A stretch of DNA of 64,000 nucleotides from CAZOOK01 sp964581385 (GCA_964581385.1 CAZOOK010000031.1:1-64000), one strand, 5' to 3'. Numbered from the stretch's first letter, positions 42,891-50,105 are shown. Numbers and translations: made by a program. Notes: a model not told the origin generated them from the letters alone.

Positions 42891-43103
42891 TCACCCGCCC
42901 TGCCACGGCGACGTCGGGGCCACCGGGTCGCCGGCCAGATGCAGCGGATCATAGATCATGTGGTTGGGGCGCTCAGCGCTGTCGCTCTCCGGTGCATCGG
43001 CAGATTTCCATCCCACCGCGAAGACCGTTGGACTTCGCGGCTCGACCTTCCCTGCCAGCCAGTACAGCCGCTCGGCAAGCCAGTGGCGGATGATGCGGAT
43101 CAT
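42891..43103 (-). CDS. Hypothetical protein, 70 aa
   Basis: ATG 43103 overlaps the N6 methyltransferase stop. IRIIRHWLAERLYWLAGKVE gives an amphipathic N-terminal helix; the rest is polar with SPTVFAVGWKSAD. No domain recognised. Confidence 0.5.
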   Translation of the reverse strand: MIRIIRHWLAERLYWLAGKVEPRSPTVFAVGWKSADAPESDSAERPNHMIYDPLHLAGDPVAPTSPWQGG

Positions 43104-43753
43104 GGGCGACCTCCTGCAAATCGGAAAACGTCATCGGGCTTGGTCAGTCGTTCACGTTGGCCCGGCGGTATCCAGGAGAGACGGGTGCCTCGCGTCGACC
43201 GCTCTCCCCACACGACCCATGCGTAGGACGTCGCAGTCGACGCCTTCGGATCCCATCGTCCCTTCACCATCGGGACGCGCTCTGAAAACAGCGCGATGAT
43301 AGACGGAGGGTGCGGCTCGAACAATTCCCGGTAGCGTTCGCCACCCTCGAGCCACGCAGTCCGCGTGAGCAGCGCGACACCAATGCGCGCCGTGCGCAAG
43401 GCGCGGTGAGCGAATTCCATCGCGAGATTGAACGGAGGATTGGTGATGATCCAGTCCGGCATCGGTACGCATTGCGCGACGTCCGGTCCTTCGCCAACAA
43501 ACGATCCGACCGTCGCGCCAATTCCGTAGTCGTGCACGTCCGACGAAAACACGGCGTCGAAGTGCTCGCCAAGCACGGCGGCCATGTGCCCCATGCCGGC
43601 TGCAGGTTCCCAGACCGTTCGCGTCTCGTCGCCGAGGAACGGGAACAGCGCCCGCGTAGCCCACGGCGGCGTCGGAAAGAAATCCAGACTGTCGGGTGGC
43701 TCGCGGCGATTCGCCATCACGGCCAGTCCGCCCGACGGAACGGTGACCGTCAT
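43100..43753 (-). CDS. N6-adenine DNA methyltransferase
   Basis: 217 aa from ATG 43753, overlapping the upstream stop as ATGA. SLDFFPTPPWATRAL is the typical opening of phage adenine methyltransferases. VWEPAAGMGHMAAVL is the AdoMet site (about 48-62), and NPPF at 105-108 is the catalytic motif. The C-terminus is basic. Together with the C5 enzyme and the GcrA homologue it suggests methylation-linked control, but target specificity cannot be read from sequence. Confidence 0.82.
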   Translation of the reverse strand: MTVTVPSGGLAVMANRREPPDSLDFFPTPPWATRALFPFLGDETRTVWEPAAGMGHMAAVLGEHFDAVFSSDVHDYGIGATVGSFVGEGPDVAQCVPMPDWIITNPPFNLAMEFAHRALRTARIGVALLTRTAWLEGGERYRELFEPHPPSIIALFSERVPMVKGRWDPKASTATSYAWVVWGERSTRGTRLSWIPPGQRERLTKPDDVFRFAGGRP

Positions 43754-43962
43754 CGCAGCATCCCCTCCACCTTTTCGCCGTGGAACGCCATCATGCGGAC
43801 GGCGATCGCCTTCAGCTCCGCCTCGCCGAGCGTCTCGAGCGGCAGCCAGTAGTACCCGTCCCAGACGTACTCGCGGGTCATCGGCACCGATGCCCGGTAG
43901 TCCGCCACCGCTCGCACGACCTTGCCCGTGATGAACTTGCGGACCTCGCCCATCATCGGCAT
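43750..43962 (-). CDS. Hypothetical protein, 70 aa
   Basis: ATG with AGGAG six bases upstream; that site overlaps the stop of the truncated HTH gene. MPMMGEVRKFITGKVVRA, then YVWDGYYWLPLETLG. Compact, no known domain. Confidence 0.55.
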   Translation of the reverse strand: MPMMGEVRKFITGKVVRAVADYRASVPMTREYVWDGYYWLPLETLGEAELKAIAVRMMAFHGEKVEGMLR

Positions 43963-43965
43963 CGG

Positions 43966-44067
43966 TCACTCCTTGAGCAGATTGAGCGCGACCTGGACGG
44001 GTCCCGGAATTGCCGTCTCGCCGCGGCGGTAGCGACGGGCCGTGCGCTCGTCGACCTTGAGAAGTCC
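43966..44067 (-). pseudogene. C-terminal fragment of a HTH regulator, cut by the inverted-repeat element
   Basis: From the edge of the element (44067) one frame reads GLLKVDERTARRYRRGETAI, then PGPVQVALNLLKE-stop. This is the C-terminal half of a small Cro/C1-like HTH (VDERTARRYRRGE is the recognition-helix region). Upstream in frame there is a stop inside the inverted repeat and no good start, so the gene lost its 5' half. The position of the break coincides with the outer end of the left inverted repeat. Confidence 0.6.
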
Positions 44068-44106
44068 GGTGTTATGCAGCAAACTCCCGCGACGGTCTGA
44101 AGCGCA
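44068..44106 (+). repeat. Left terminal inverted repeat (39 bp)
   Basis: Begins GGTGTTATGCAGCAA, continues with CCCGCGACGGTCTGAAGCGC and is complementary to 45581-45619 with two adjacent-region mismatches (AC/CG in the middle). Confidence 0.9.
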
Positions 44107-44183
44107 CTTGCTCTACCATAACTTGTGGTATGCTTCCGCCGCTAGTTTCGCGCTTCTGGGGGGTGCGCTTAGACGAAATCTAA

Positions 44184-44678
44184 TCAAGACAGCGAGAGAA
44201 AGATCAGCCGGATCGTTCTGCCGTAGATGAAAGTGACGGCCACAGAACTCGCTGCCCACACCACAAAAAGCACACTCCGAACAGAGAGCCCCAATCCCGG
44301 CTCCACATGCAGAAGGCCAAGGATCATTGTGGCCAGAATGCAGACAACAGAAACAACGATCGTAATCTTTACGTTCGTTACAATCGCCGTAAAGGCGTGA
44401 GTATTCCGCATCCTCTCAAGAAACGGGGTGGGGCGGCAAACGAAGAGCGCGAACAGCGCAATCAACGCGCCGAACTCCACAGCGAATAGGTTAAAAATGG
44501 AATTGTAGACCTCCAGGTACACGATACCGAGGCCGGCAACGACCAGGGCAATCGGCCCATAAAAAACAAGGACCAGAACGGTCACGACGGGGACGGCGAC
44601 AAAAACAATTACGTTTCCGCCTTCCACGAAATGCGACTTGCCGTGAACGTGAGGCGCCGTGTCAACCATCGGGCTCAT
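44184..44678 (-). CDS. Multi-pass membrane protein, 164 aa, last gene of the cassette
   Basis: At least four hydrophobic segments: VIVFVAVPVVTVLVLVFYG, IALVVAGLGIVYLEV with FNLFAVEFGALIALFALFVC, ITIVVSVVCILATMILGLL, and SVLFVVWAASSVAVTFIYG. The N-terminus is short and polar with two His. ATGA overlap with the gene upstream. No family recognised. In a three-gene cassette this would be a natural membrane effector or exclusion protein, by analogy with small defence modules; that is inference. Confidence 0.7.
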   Translation of the reverse strand: MSPMVDTAPHVHGKSHFVEGGNVIVFVAVPVVTVLVLVFYGPIALVVAGLGIVYLEVYNSIFNLFAVEFGALIALFALFVCRPTPFLERMRNTHAFTAIVTNVKITIVVSVVCILATMILGLLHVEPGLGLSVRSVLFVVWAASSVAVTFIYGRTIRLIFLSLS

Positions 44679-44980
44679 CCCTTAGTAAATTCCTGTAGTT
44701 GCCCAGTGTTCTTATCTAGAGAATTGTGAAGAAAATTCAAGCGTTTTCGGTAGTTTTCTTCTGGATCAGCCTTGCCGAAAGAGAAAATTTCGCTTTCTCC
44801 AAGTTGTGCTTTAATAAAATCAAGGGGAACGTCGTCCTCGGACAAGTCCTTCCCGATAATCTTTACTGACCGTACGACTCTCTTTGTTGTCTCTCGTTGA
44901 GAAAGCACCCATCCCAATAAATTTCTGAGCTTTGGTCTACTCAGTTCACCATGCTTCCTGCAGTGCGCTGAGAAGATCAC
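44675..44980 (-). CDS. Hypothetical protein, 101 aa, middle gene of the cassette
   Basis: GTG start overlapping the upstream stop (GTGA). Basic N-terminal third (CRKHGELSRPKLRNLLGWVL), then VKIIGKDLSEDDVPLDFIKA and a charged helical C-terminus. AT-rich by the standard of this genome. No family recognised; probably cytosolic. Confidence 0.65.
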   Translation of the reverse strand: MIFSAHCRKHGELSRPKLRNLLGWVLSQRETTKRVVRSVKIIGKDLSEDDVPLDFIKAQLGESEIFSFGKADPEENYRKRLNFLHNSLDKNTGQLQEFTKG

Positions 44981-45498
44981 GAATCTCGCTGAGGCTTACT
45001 TTCTTCACGACGACGGTACTCCTCTAGAATCTGGTTAAGACAAGAAAGCGCTTGGGCCAATTGGCTATGCATGTTGTCCTCCCCTAATTCGCGACCAACT
45101 GAGTCGATTATTAGCGACGAATCGCAGTGATGATTCGCAGCAAGCGCCAGTATAGCCTTTCGGACTTGGAATATCCTTGCCGTCATCTTTCTCTCGCTAG
45201 CTCTTAGCTTCCTTTCCACAATGGTTTGAGCGCGCCGCGCTTTGCTGGGCATCGGCTGCATGGTGCCGTCCGCCGCCTTCACCCGAGCGCCCATCAAAAG
45301 ACCTATTGTTGCAGCCTCATCGGGTGATGGCCGGCGCCCATGTTTTTGAAGAAAATCTGAGTAGGGGTTCTTTCCTCGCCAAGCCTGAATCGCCCGCGCC
45401 TCAGCACGCAAGGCGCGCTCGGCTATGTGCTCGGATTCGGCAGCGGCAAAACTAGCGACCGCGCATTCTTCCTTCTCTGTGGTGACTAGCCTGAGCAT
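44977..45498 (-). CDS. Hypothetical helical protein, 173 aa, first gene of the cassette
   Basis: Almost entirely helical with many Glu/Arg: HIAERALRAEARAIQAWRGK, PSPDEAATIGLLMGARV, then KARRAQTIVERKLRASERKM and a C-terminal coiled-coil-like part (LSCLNQILEEYRRREE). No catalytic motif. The segment before the ATG lacks a well-spaced ribosome site. It starts the three-gene coupled operon inside the inverted repeats. Confidence 0.65.
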   Translation of the reverse strand: MLRLVTTEKEECAVASFAAAESEHIAERALRAEARAIQAWRGKNPYSDFLQKHGRRPSPDEAATIGLLMGARVKAADGTMQPMPSKARRAQTIVERKLRASERKMTARIFQVRKAILALAANHHCDSSLIIDSVGRELGEDNMHSQLAQALSCLNQILEEYRRREESKPQRDS

Positions 45499-45580
45499 GC
45501 GCGATTCGATCTAACCCTCTGAGAACGCATAGAAAATCATGGTTAACGTGACCCTAACTCAATGTTTTCAATGGCTTGGA

Positions 45581-45619
45581 TGCGCTTCAGACCGTCGCGG
45601 GACGTTGCTGCATAACACC
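45581..45619 (-). repeat. Right terminal inverted repeat (39 bp)
   Basis: Reverse complement begins GGTGTTATGCAGCAA, matching the left end. It also encodes the last residues (VMQQRPATV) of the 48-aa gene that enters the element from outside. Confidence 0.9.
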
Positions 45620-45733
45620 GTAGATGTGCTTCAGGCGATCCAGAGTTTCCGACGACGGCCACCCTTCGCGATTTGCACTGTCGGGGTTACCCCCCATCAG
45701 CGCGATGATTTCCCTGTCGCTGATCTCGCTCAT
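45587..45733 (-). CDS. 48-aa protein whose 3' end runs into the inverted repeat
   Basis: ATG 45733 with GAGGAG six bases upstream and ATGA overlap with the previous gene. Reads MSEISDREIIALMGGNPDSA, then WPSSETLDRLKHIYG, and from there is encoded by the repeat (VMQQRPATV-stop). Before insertion it probably had a different C-terminus. The outer flanks, if joined directly, are in the same frame as the truncated HTH fragment (43966-44067). Confidence 0.6.
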   Translation of the reverse strand: MSEISDREIIALMGGNPDSANREGWPSSETLDRLKHIYGVMQQRPATV

Positions 45734-46119
45734 CGGCCGCTCCTCATGTCCCACCACTGCCAGCGCTCGGCTCCTGCGAGCATGTCGTTCTCATCGAGCG
45801 ACGACGCCTCGTCGTACCAAACCGTCGTCGGGAACGGCTGGCCGGCCACCGTCTTCACCGGCTCCAGCGCGCTCCGGAACACGTCCAGCCGGCGCTCGTC
45901 AACCGGGCGGAAGTTCGTCACCATGAACCAGCACTCGGTCACGCCACCAAAATACTTGCGAGGACGGTTGACGATCTCCTCGACGCGGATCAGCGGACCG
46001 TCCACACCGACCGCAGCATTCCGCACGGTGTAGACCACCCCTTTCACCGCACAGACCTCGCCGTAATCCGTCGGCCGAGGAGGCCGCACGCAGATCACCC
46101 GCTGCCCAACCTGGAACAT
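45730..46119 (-). CDS. Hypothetical protein, 129 aa, small beta-barrel-like N-terminus
   Basis: ATG 46119 with GGAGG five bases upstream. FQVGQRVICVRPPRPTDYGE, GVVYTVRNAAVG and IRVEEIVNRPRKYFGG suggest an SH3-like small barrel; the tail has WFMVTNFRPVDERRLDVFRS. The same FRP(V)xE(R)R ending occurs in many alphaproteobacterial phage proteins. Function unknown. Confidence 0.65.
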   Translation of the reverse strand: MFQVGQRVICVRPPRPTDYGEVCAVKGVVYTVRNAAVGVDGPLIRVEEIVNRPRKYFGGVTECWFMVTNFRPVDERRLDVFRSALEPVKTVAGQPFPTTVWYDEASSLDENDMLAGAERWQWWDMRSGR

Positions 46120-46121
46120 CG

Positions 46122-46358
46122 TCACCTCCGCTTCCAACCCAGCGCAACCGCCTCCGCCCGTAGCGCCCGCAAATCACCCACCGTCGGCCAAAGCCCCGGC
46201 AGCACATCACGCAGCGGACGATCATCGCCCACCGGCGCCGGCAAACTGTCCACGATGTTCGCCGCCCGGCAGAACGCATCAACCGCCGAAAGCAGACCAG
46301 CGCGCGAAGACCGCGAACGACGTGCCGCCAGTACCGCCCGCTTCAGACCTTCACCCAT
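46122..46358 (-). CDS. Hypothetical protein, 78 aa
   Basis: ATG 46358 has GGAGG eight bases upstream. Basic helical N-terminus (LKRAVLAARRSRSSRAGLL), then CRAANIVDSLPAPVGDDRPL and a helical end. Its last codons carry the ribosome site of the next gene. No family recognised. Confidence 0.55.
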   Translation of the reverse strand: MGEGLKRAVLAARRSRSSRAGLLSAVDAFCRAANIVDSLPAPVGDDRPLRDVLPGLWPTVGDLRALRAEAVALGWKRR

Positions 46359-46508
46359 CGTCAGGACCTCCAAACAGTCAGACAAACATTCCTGAAAATA
46401 TTCCGCAAAATTTCCCGCAGGATTACAGGTGGAGTTGCTCTACGTGATGGCCGTGGGTGCCGGCGCGCTCCCCCAACTCGTCCTGCCAGCCCGGCCGTGG
46501 CGATGTGT

Positions 46509-46712
46509 TCATTCCTGCGGACGATTGTCGATCGAGCGTGGTCGAGCGGTCGTCATCTCTTCGGGCAAGGCTTGCTCGAGGATAGCGCGCACCAGCTCTG
46601 GCCGTGTGGGCGGGTTGGCCTGCGCGCGGCGTGCCTGGTCAATCCGGCGGAGGAGCTCGGGCTTAACCGTGATCTGGATGTAGTTGGGTCGGGTGTCGGC
46701 GGTGTTGCTCAT
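46509..46712 (-). CDS. Ribbon-helix-helix DNA-binding protein, 67 aa
   Basis: NYIQITVKPELLRRIDQARR gives the beta-strand and first helix, and PTRPELVRAILEQAL the second helix of a CopG/Arc-type fold. The C-terminus is a short polar tail. ATG 46712 is preferred to 46748 by homology to the usual start just before the strand. A repressor of late genes or an orphan antitoxin-like regulator. Palindromic and direct repeats just upstream (46791-46854) are candidate sites. Confidence 0.7.
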   Translation of the reverse strand: MSNTADTRPNYIQITVKPELLRRIDQARRAQANPPTRPELVRAILEQALPEEMTTARPRSIDNRPQE

Positions 46713-46790
46713 GCCGGCCACCGTGAACCCATGACGGCATGATGTCAAGTCCGCTCCCGGCGCCCTGATTGGTGATATAGGGGCTTGGCC

Positions 46791-46810
46791 CGGTAAGCAT
46801 TGACTTACCG
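46791..46810. promoter_or_regulatory. Perfect palindrome upstream of the ribbon-helix-helix gene
   Basis: CGGTAAG and CTTACCG form a 7-bp inverted repeat with a 6-nt centre, in the 188-bp gap between the small terminase and the ribbon-helix-helix gene. Candidate operator or RNA hairpin. Confidence 0.4.
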
Positions 46811-46835
46811 CGCGGTTTTGGCCTTGTGCGCTGGC

Positions 46836-46854
46836 TAGGTCACAGATAGGTCAC
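46836..46854. repeat. Two TAGGTCAC direct repeats one helical turn apart
   Basis: TAGGTCAC occurs at 46836-46843 and 46847-46854, an 11-bp repeat unit. Such spacing suits side-by-side binding of a dimeric regulator on one DNA face. Confidence 0.4.
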
Positions 46855-46900
46855 TGTTTGCGGTGAGACCGCCCCGACGACTGGCCGGAGCGGCAGTGGT

Positions 46901-47404
46901 CTATGGTTCCGGCTTGTCCGGCTGGTGCTCAATCACCTTGGCGTCATCGCCCGGGATCTTGGCCTGGGCGGGCGGTGCGATCGTCGAGGATATCAGCGCC
47001 TCGAGCGTGAGGTGTCCCGTGACTACCGATCGCTCGATGAACAGCCCATGCAGCTTGCCCTTAGCCACCGTGGCCGAGACCGCGGCGCCGTGGTTGCCAT
47101 CGCCCATTGCCGCCGAGCGAGCCCATTCGAGCTCTTCGGTTATTGACTCGGCCGTGACCTTGTAACGGGCTTGAGCCGCACCGCGGGCAACGTCCACCAG
47201 GCGCGCGACAACCGGATGGCCGAGCGTGCGCATTGCCTCGCCTGTGACCATGGCCGAATTCCAGCCCTTGGTCGAATAGGCCGCTCGATAGGCTTTCGAT
47301 GGATTGCCCGTCCGAAGATACGCCACCACAAAGGCCCGCTGCTTCGGTGTAGCGGGTCGATCCATTTTCGGGCTGGCATACGGACGCGGCTTGCGCTTCG
47401 CCAT
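46901..47404 (-). CDS. Terminase small subunit
   Basis: 167 aa. TPKQRAFVVAYLRTGNPSKA, then YRAAYSTKG, is the N-terminal HTH of the common small-terminase family. The middle helices (ESITEELEWARSAAM, AAVSATVAKGKLHGLF) form the oligomerisation part. It recognises the packaging site. Separated from the large subunit by 5.7 kb of accessory genes, which is unusual since the two are normally adjacent. Confidence 0.82.
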   Translation of the reverse strand: MAKRKPRPYASPKMDRPATPKQRAFVVAYLRTGNPSKAYRAAYSTKGWNSAMVTGEAMRTLGHPVVARLVDVARGAAQARYKVTAESITEELEWARSAAMGDGNHGAAVSATVAKGKLHGLFIERSVVTGHLTLEALISSTIAPPAQAKIPGDDAKVIEHQPDKPEP

Positions 47405-47433
47405 GCGGGCAGGATTAGCCGATTGCGAGCGAA

Positions 47434-47829
47434 CTATCCACCATTGACCGGCGCCGGCGAGGTTTGCGGAGCCTCGGGCGCGGGCTGGGACTGGATTGGC
47501 GCGCTATTCGGGGTCGCAGCAGCAGCCTTGCCAGTGAGGATCACGCGACCGGCAAAAGATTGAAGGAATTCGGACAGACCGCGGCATGGCGCGACATCGC
47601 CGCGCAGCTGGATCGACGCGACGCAGGAATCGAGGGATTGCACCACCAATGGCCACGATTGAAGATCGCCTGGCGTCAGCGAAAACGGATAGGCAGCGTC
47701 AGCGGCTTGGACAGACTGCGGGAGACCTATCATCAAAACCGATAGAACAACGGCTGATCTAGTGAGAACAACTGATAGACTGCGGAACGTATTGAGAACG
47801 TTGAGGGATTTGGTGTTTAACCTGGACAT
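47434..47829 (-). CDS. Secreted hypothetical protein, 131 aa
   Basis: ATG 47829 with AAGGA nine bases upstream. A signal peptide with an unusually long polar n-region (about 25 residues), then RSAVVLSVLMIGLPQSVQA, cleaved QA-A. The mature part has two Cys (LDSCVAS, APCRGL) and a Pro/Ala tail. Has its own candidate promoter. Possibly an early or lysogenic exported protein. Confidence 0.6.
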   Translation of the reverse strand: MSRLNTKSLNVLNTFRSLSVVLTRSAVVLSVLMIGLPQSVQAADAAYPFSLTPGDLQSWPLVVQSLDSCVASIQLRGDVAPCRGLSEFLQSFAGRVILTGKAAAATPNSAPIQSQPAPEAPQTSPAPVNGG

Positions 47830-47858
47830 ATGGCGGATCCTTTTTTTGACGCGGCGGG

Positions 47859-47888
47859 ATTGTGTCTCAGGGTTCGTGTCCATGTCAA
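47859..47888 (-). promoter_or_regulatory. Candidate promoter of the secreted-protein gene
   Basis: On the minus strand TTGACA (47888-47883) and CACAAT (47864-47859) are 18 bp apart, about 30 bp before the ATG at 47829. The -10 element is imperfect. Confidence 0.4.
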
Positions 47889-47995
47889 CATGATTGCATG
47901 GTGGTGGATTGACGTTTGGGCCTCCCGAGCTGAGGCGAGGGAGGGGGGCACGGGATTGGCGCGGGGCGCTGGCGCGCCATCCGATGGTCACAGCC

Positions 47996-48673
47996 CTATG
48001 ACGGGGAGAATGGTTCCGGTGGCACGGGTTCGTCATCAGCAATTGAAGAATCTGCTGTACCCGGACGTGTGCCATCTAGGGCAGCGGTGCTTACCTTGTT
48101 GCGCCTGCGGAACCACGTTCGGCGGGATATGCCTTCTGCCTTCCATGGTTCGCCGAGGCTGACCTGAGCGATGTATTCGGCGCGGGTTTTGTGGCCGGCC
48201 GATAGTCGCGCGTCCATTTTGGCGAGGCGGTTACGTTGGGCGCGGGCTTTGATGCGGGCGGGCGTCGAGAGATCGACGGATCCGATGGTGGTGATTCGGA
48301 GCGTGGCGCGATCAGCTTCAGTCAGCTTTAGTTGCCATGCGAGCGCCTGTGCTTTGTATCGGCGCGGCTTGGTGCTCACCTGGAGGATCAGCGCTTCGGC
48401 ATCGCCGAGGCTGTACCATGGCGCGCGAAGACCGAGCCAGCCGATGACGCTATGCCGCGGATTGACCGATAGATTGCCGAGATGGTTGGCGACGATGACG
48501 ATCGCGCGGCGCGTGTCTGGCGTGTCGGGCAGCACCTCGCCGCCATATCGGCACGTAAGCAGGAGGTTGAGTTCGCGCAGACGGATTGCGAGAACATTGG
48601 CCCTGCGGCGCCGGCGGGCCCGCTTCGCCTGAATTGCGTTTTCGCGAAGGACGGCAGCGGCGCGAGTGACCAT
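47996..48673 (-). CDS. Conserved HTH-type hypothetical protein, 225 aa
   Basis: Helical protein. LRELNLLLTCRYGGEVLPDT and RRAIVIVANHLGNL are followed by a Trp-rich middle. The basic C-terminal part, HKTRAEYIAQVSLGEPWKAE then GISRRTWFRRRNK, is an HTH-like tail I recall from many rhizobial phage and mobile-element proteins. It is divergent from the early operon and shares its control region with it, so a regulatory role is plausible. Confidence 0.6.
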   Translation of the reverse strand: MVTRAAAVLRENAIQAKRARRRRRANVLAIRLRELNLLLTCRYGGEVLPDTPDTRRAIVIVANHLGNLSVNPRHSVIGWLGLRAPWYSLGDAEALILQVSTKPRRYKAQALAWQLKLTEADRATLRITTIGSVDLSTPARIKARAQRNRLAKMDARLSAGHKTRAEYIAQVSLGEPWKAEGISRRTWFRRRNKVSTAALDGTRPGTADSSIADDEPVPPEPFSPS

Positions 48674-48727
48674 GCCGCGTCACCTTGCCCGATGACGGCC
48701 CGCGCGCCAATAGATCAGCCAGCAAAC

Positions 48728-48803
48728 GGGACAGGTTAACGCCATGTCCGAGCATGTCCCCATCTGTCCACCCATTGCCCTGCCTCAATGTCCCAATCTG
48801 TCC
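48728..48803. promoter_or_regulatory. Cluster of TGTCC boxes upstream of the early operon
   Basis: A 16-bp unit ATGTCCCCATCTGTCC (48754-48769) recurs as ATGTCCCAATCTGTCC (48788-48803). Further boxes are CATGTCC at 48743-48749 and its complement GGACA at 48729-48733, the latter pair forming an inverted repeat around GTTAAC. Five to six boxes in 76 bp indicate cooperative binding of a regulator. Confidence 0.55.
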
Positions 48804-48862
48804 GGCATCGATCACAAGTCCGTGATAATGCCTCTCCATGGTTCCATGGCGTCATTATTCAA

Positions 48863-48891
48863 TTGACTAGGTGTGCGCGTATGCGTATGGT
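48863..48891 (+). promoter_or_regulatory. Sigma70-type promoter of the 48.9-52.3 kb operon
   Basis: TTGACT and TATGGT separated by 17 bp, 38 bp before the ATG at 48929. The palindrome CCATGGTTCCATGG lies just upstream (48836-48849). Confidence 0.6.
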
Positions 48892-48928
48892 TGGGGCATA
48901 GAGAGACACCAACAAGGGAGCCGCCGAC

Positions 48929-49162
48929 ATGACCGCCTACGCAACCGATAGCAAGTGCCACAACGCGGAGCCGGGAACCTACGGCCACGAATGCGGCAAG
49001 CCCGCCGAATGGATCGGAACCACCGCGACCGGCTTCCGGTCTGGCTATTGCCTGAAATGCCGCGCCACCGGTTTCGAGGCGCGGCGGGTGGTGAAATGGG
49101 AGCCGGCCTTTACGGACGAGCCCGCGCACAAGATCCAGCCCGGATCGCGCTTCGACTACTGA
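48929..49162 (+). CDS. Small Cys-rich protein, 77 aa
   Basis: GGGAG eight bases before the ATG; first gene of the plus-strand early operon. Cysteines at CHNAEPGTYGHECGKPAEW and YCLKCRATG suggest a zinc ribbon. Otherwise polar. Small zinc-ribbon proteins are common early phage host modulators; a specific role is not known. Confidence 0.65.
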   Translation: MTAYATDSKCHNAEPGTYGHECGKPAEWIGTTATGFRSGYCLKCRATGFEARRVVKWEPAFTDEPAHKIQPGSRFDY

Positions 49163-49271
49163 CAGGACGAAACGGGCTCCCGCAGCCGTCAACCGGCGAA
49201 GGCTTTGAATACGCCACGCCAACCGCCACCACCTAACCCGCGCCACGCGCACCCGAACAGGAGCAACGACA

Positions 49272-49490
49272 ATGACCCTCGAAGAAGCCAACGCCCTCCG
49301 CCAGAAATACAAGATCGTTCGCGGCTATTTCAAAGGCGGCCGCCGCACCATCGCAACCAATCTCACGCTGGACGAGGCGCAGGCGCATTGCCGCGACCCC
49401 GAGACCAGCTCGAGCACCTGCACCAAGTCGGCCGGCAAGGCGCGGACGCGCCGGATGGGCCCTTGGTTCGACGGATACGAGAAAGACTAG
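49272..49490 (+). CDS. Hypothetical protein, 72 aa
   Basis: AGGAG eight bases upstream. The sequence IVRGYFKGGRRTIATNLTLD, then AQAHCRDPETSSSTCTKS and WFDGYEKD, is a pattern of small phage and plasmid proteins predicted to form a compact beta-alpha fold. Function unknown. Confidence 0.65.
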   Translation: MTLEEANALRQKYKIVRGYFKGGRRTIATNLTLDEAQAHCRDPETSSSTCTKSAGKARTRRMGPWFDGYEKD

Positions 49491-49556
49491 CTTTCTACAG
49501 CGCGGCTATTTGTGGCCGCGTCATAGAGCGCTAAGGCTCAATTTGGAGGATTGTAC

Positions 49557-50105
49557 ATGAACGAGACAATCGAACAGCGTGCCGACCGCCTGGTTAGGCA
49601 AGAGGTTTATGTGTGCCTTTCGTCGCTGGTCTCGACACTGGCACAAGGCTACGGGCAGGCCACTAGCGATCCGCTGGCCGAACTGGTCAACCAGGCTTTC
49701 GAGCTGGCTTGCCCGGTGGACGACTACGAAGAAGCCGCAATACAGGCGGGATGGACGGAAACTAACGGCGAGTGGCGGAACAAGCCTTCGCAATTCATGT
49801 CCGGGCAGGTTTACGACGACGCCAAGACCATGTGTCGCGAGGAAAATATCGAACCCTACCAACGCGACGTGTTTGAGCATTGGGCGGTTAGCGACTGGCT
49901 GGCCGACAAGTTGATCGAACGCGGCGAGAAGGTCGACAAGGATTTCGCCGGCATGTGCGTGTGGGCGCGGTCCACGACCGGCCAAATGATTTCAATGGAC
50001 TCGTGCATCGAAGCGATAGCTAAGGCGACGATGGCCCCCGTTGACTGCTCCAAGCCTATAGCAATTTCAGAACCAGAACACGCGGCGCACCACCGAGACG
50101 CCTGA
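49557..50105 (+). CDS. Conserved phage/plasmid protein of unknown function, 182 aa
   Basis: ATG 49557 has GGAGG seven bases upstream. Conserved blocks: RADRLVRQEVYVCLSSLVST at the N-terminus and VFEHWAVSDWLADKLIERGE with DFAGMCVWARSTTGQ in the C-terminal part. This family is widespread in phages and plasmids of Proteobacteria without assigned function. Confidence 0.7.
   Translation: MNETIEQRADRLVRQEVYVCLSSLVSTLAQGYGQATSDPLAELVNQAFELACPVDDYEEAAIQAGWTETNGEWRNKPSQFMSGQVYDDAKTMCREENIEPYQRDVFEHWAVSDWLADKLIERGEKVDKDFAGMCVWARSTTGQMISMDSCIEAIAKATMAPVDCSKPIAISEPEHAAHHRDA

Larger units (their letters stand above)
44068..45619. mobile_element. Transposon-like cassette with 39-bp terminal inverted repeats and three passenger genes
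   Basis: The 1552-bp segment is bounded by near-perfect inverted repeats (44068-44106 and 45581-45619, two mismatches in 39 bp), both reading inward GGTGTTATGCAGCAA. Inside are three overlapping minus-strand genes of visibly lower GC and no transposase. The ends resemble IS1 ends (GGTG, ATGC, GC, AACT in register). Flanks on both sides are broken or unusual small genes. No convincing target duplication remains: flanks ACTTCTCA and ACATCTAC agree only partly. Confidence 0.72.

Noticed and set aside
44060..45629. Target-site duplication around the inverted-repeat cassette
   Set aside because: Flanking octamers on the two sides are only partly alike and not directly adjacent to both ends, so a true duplication cannot be claimed.
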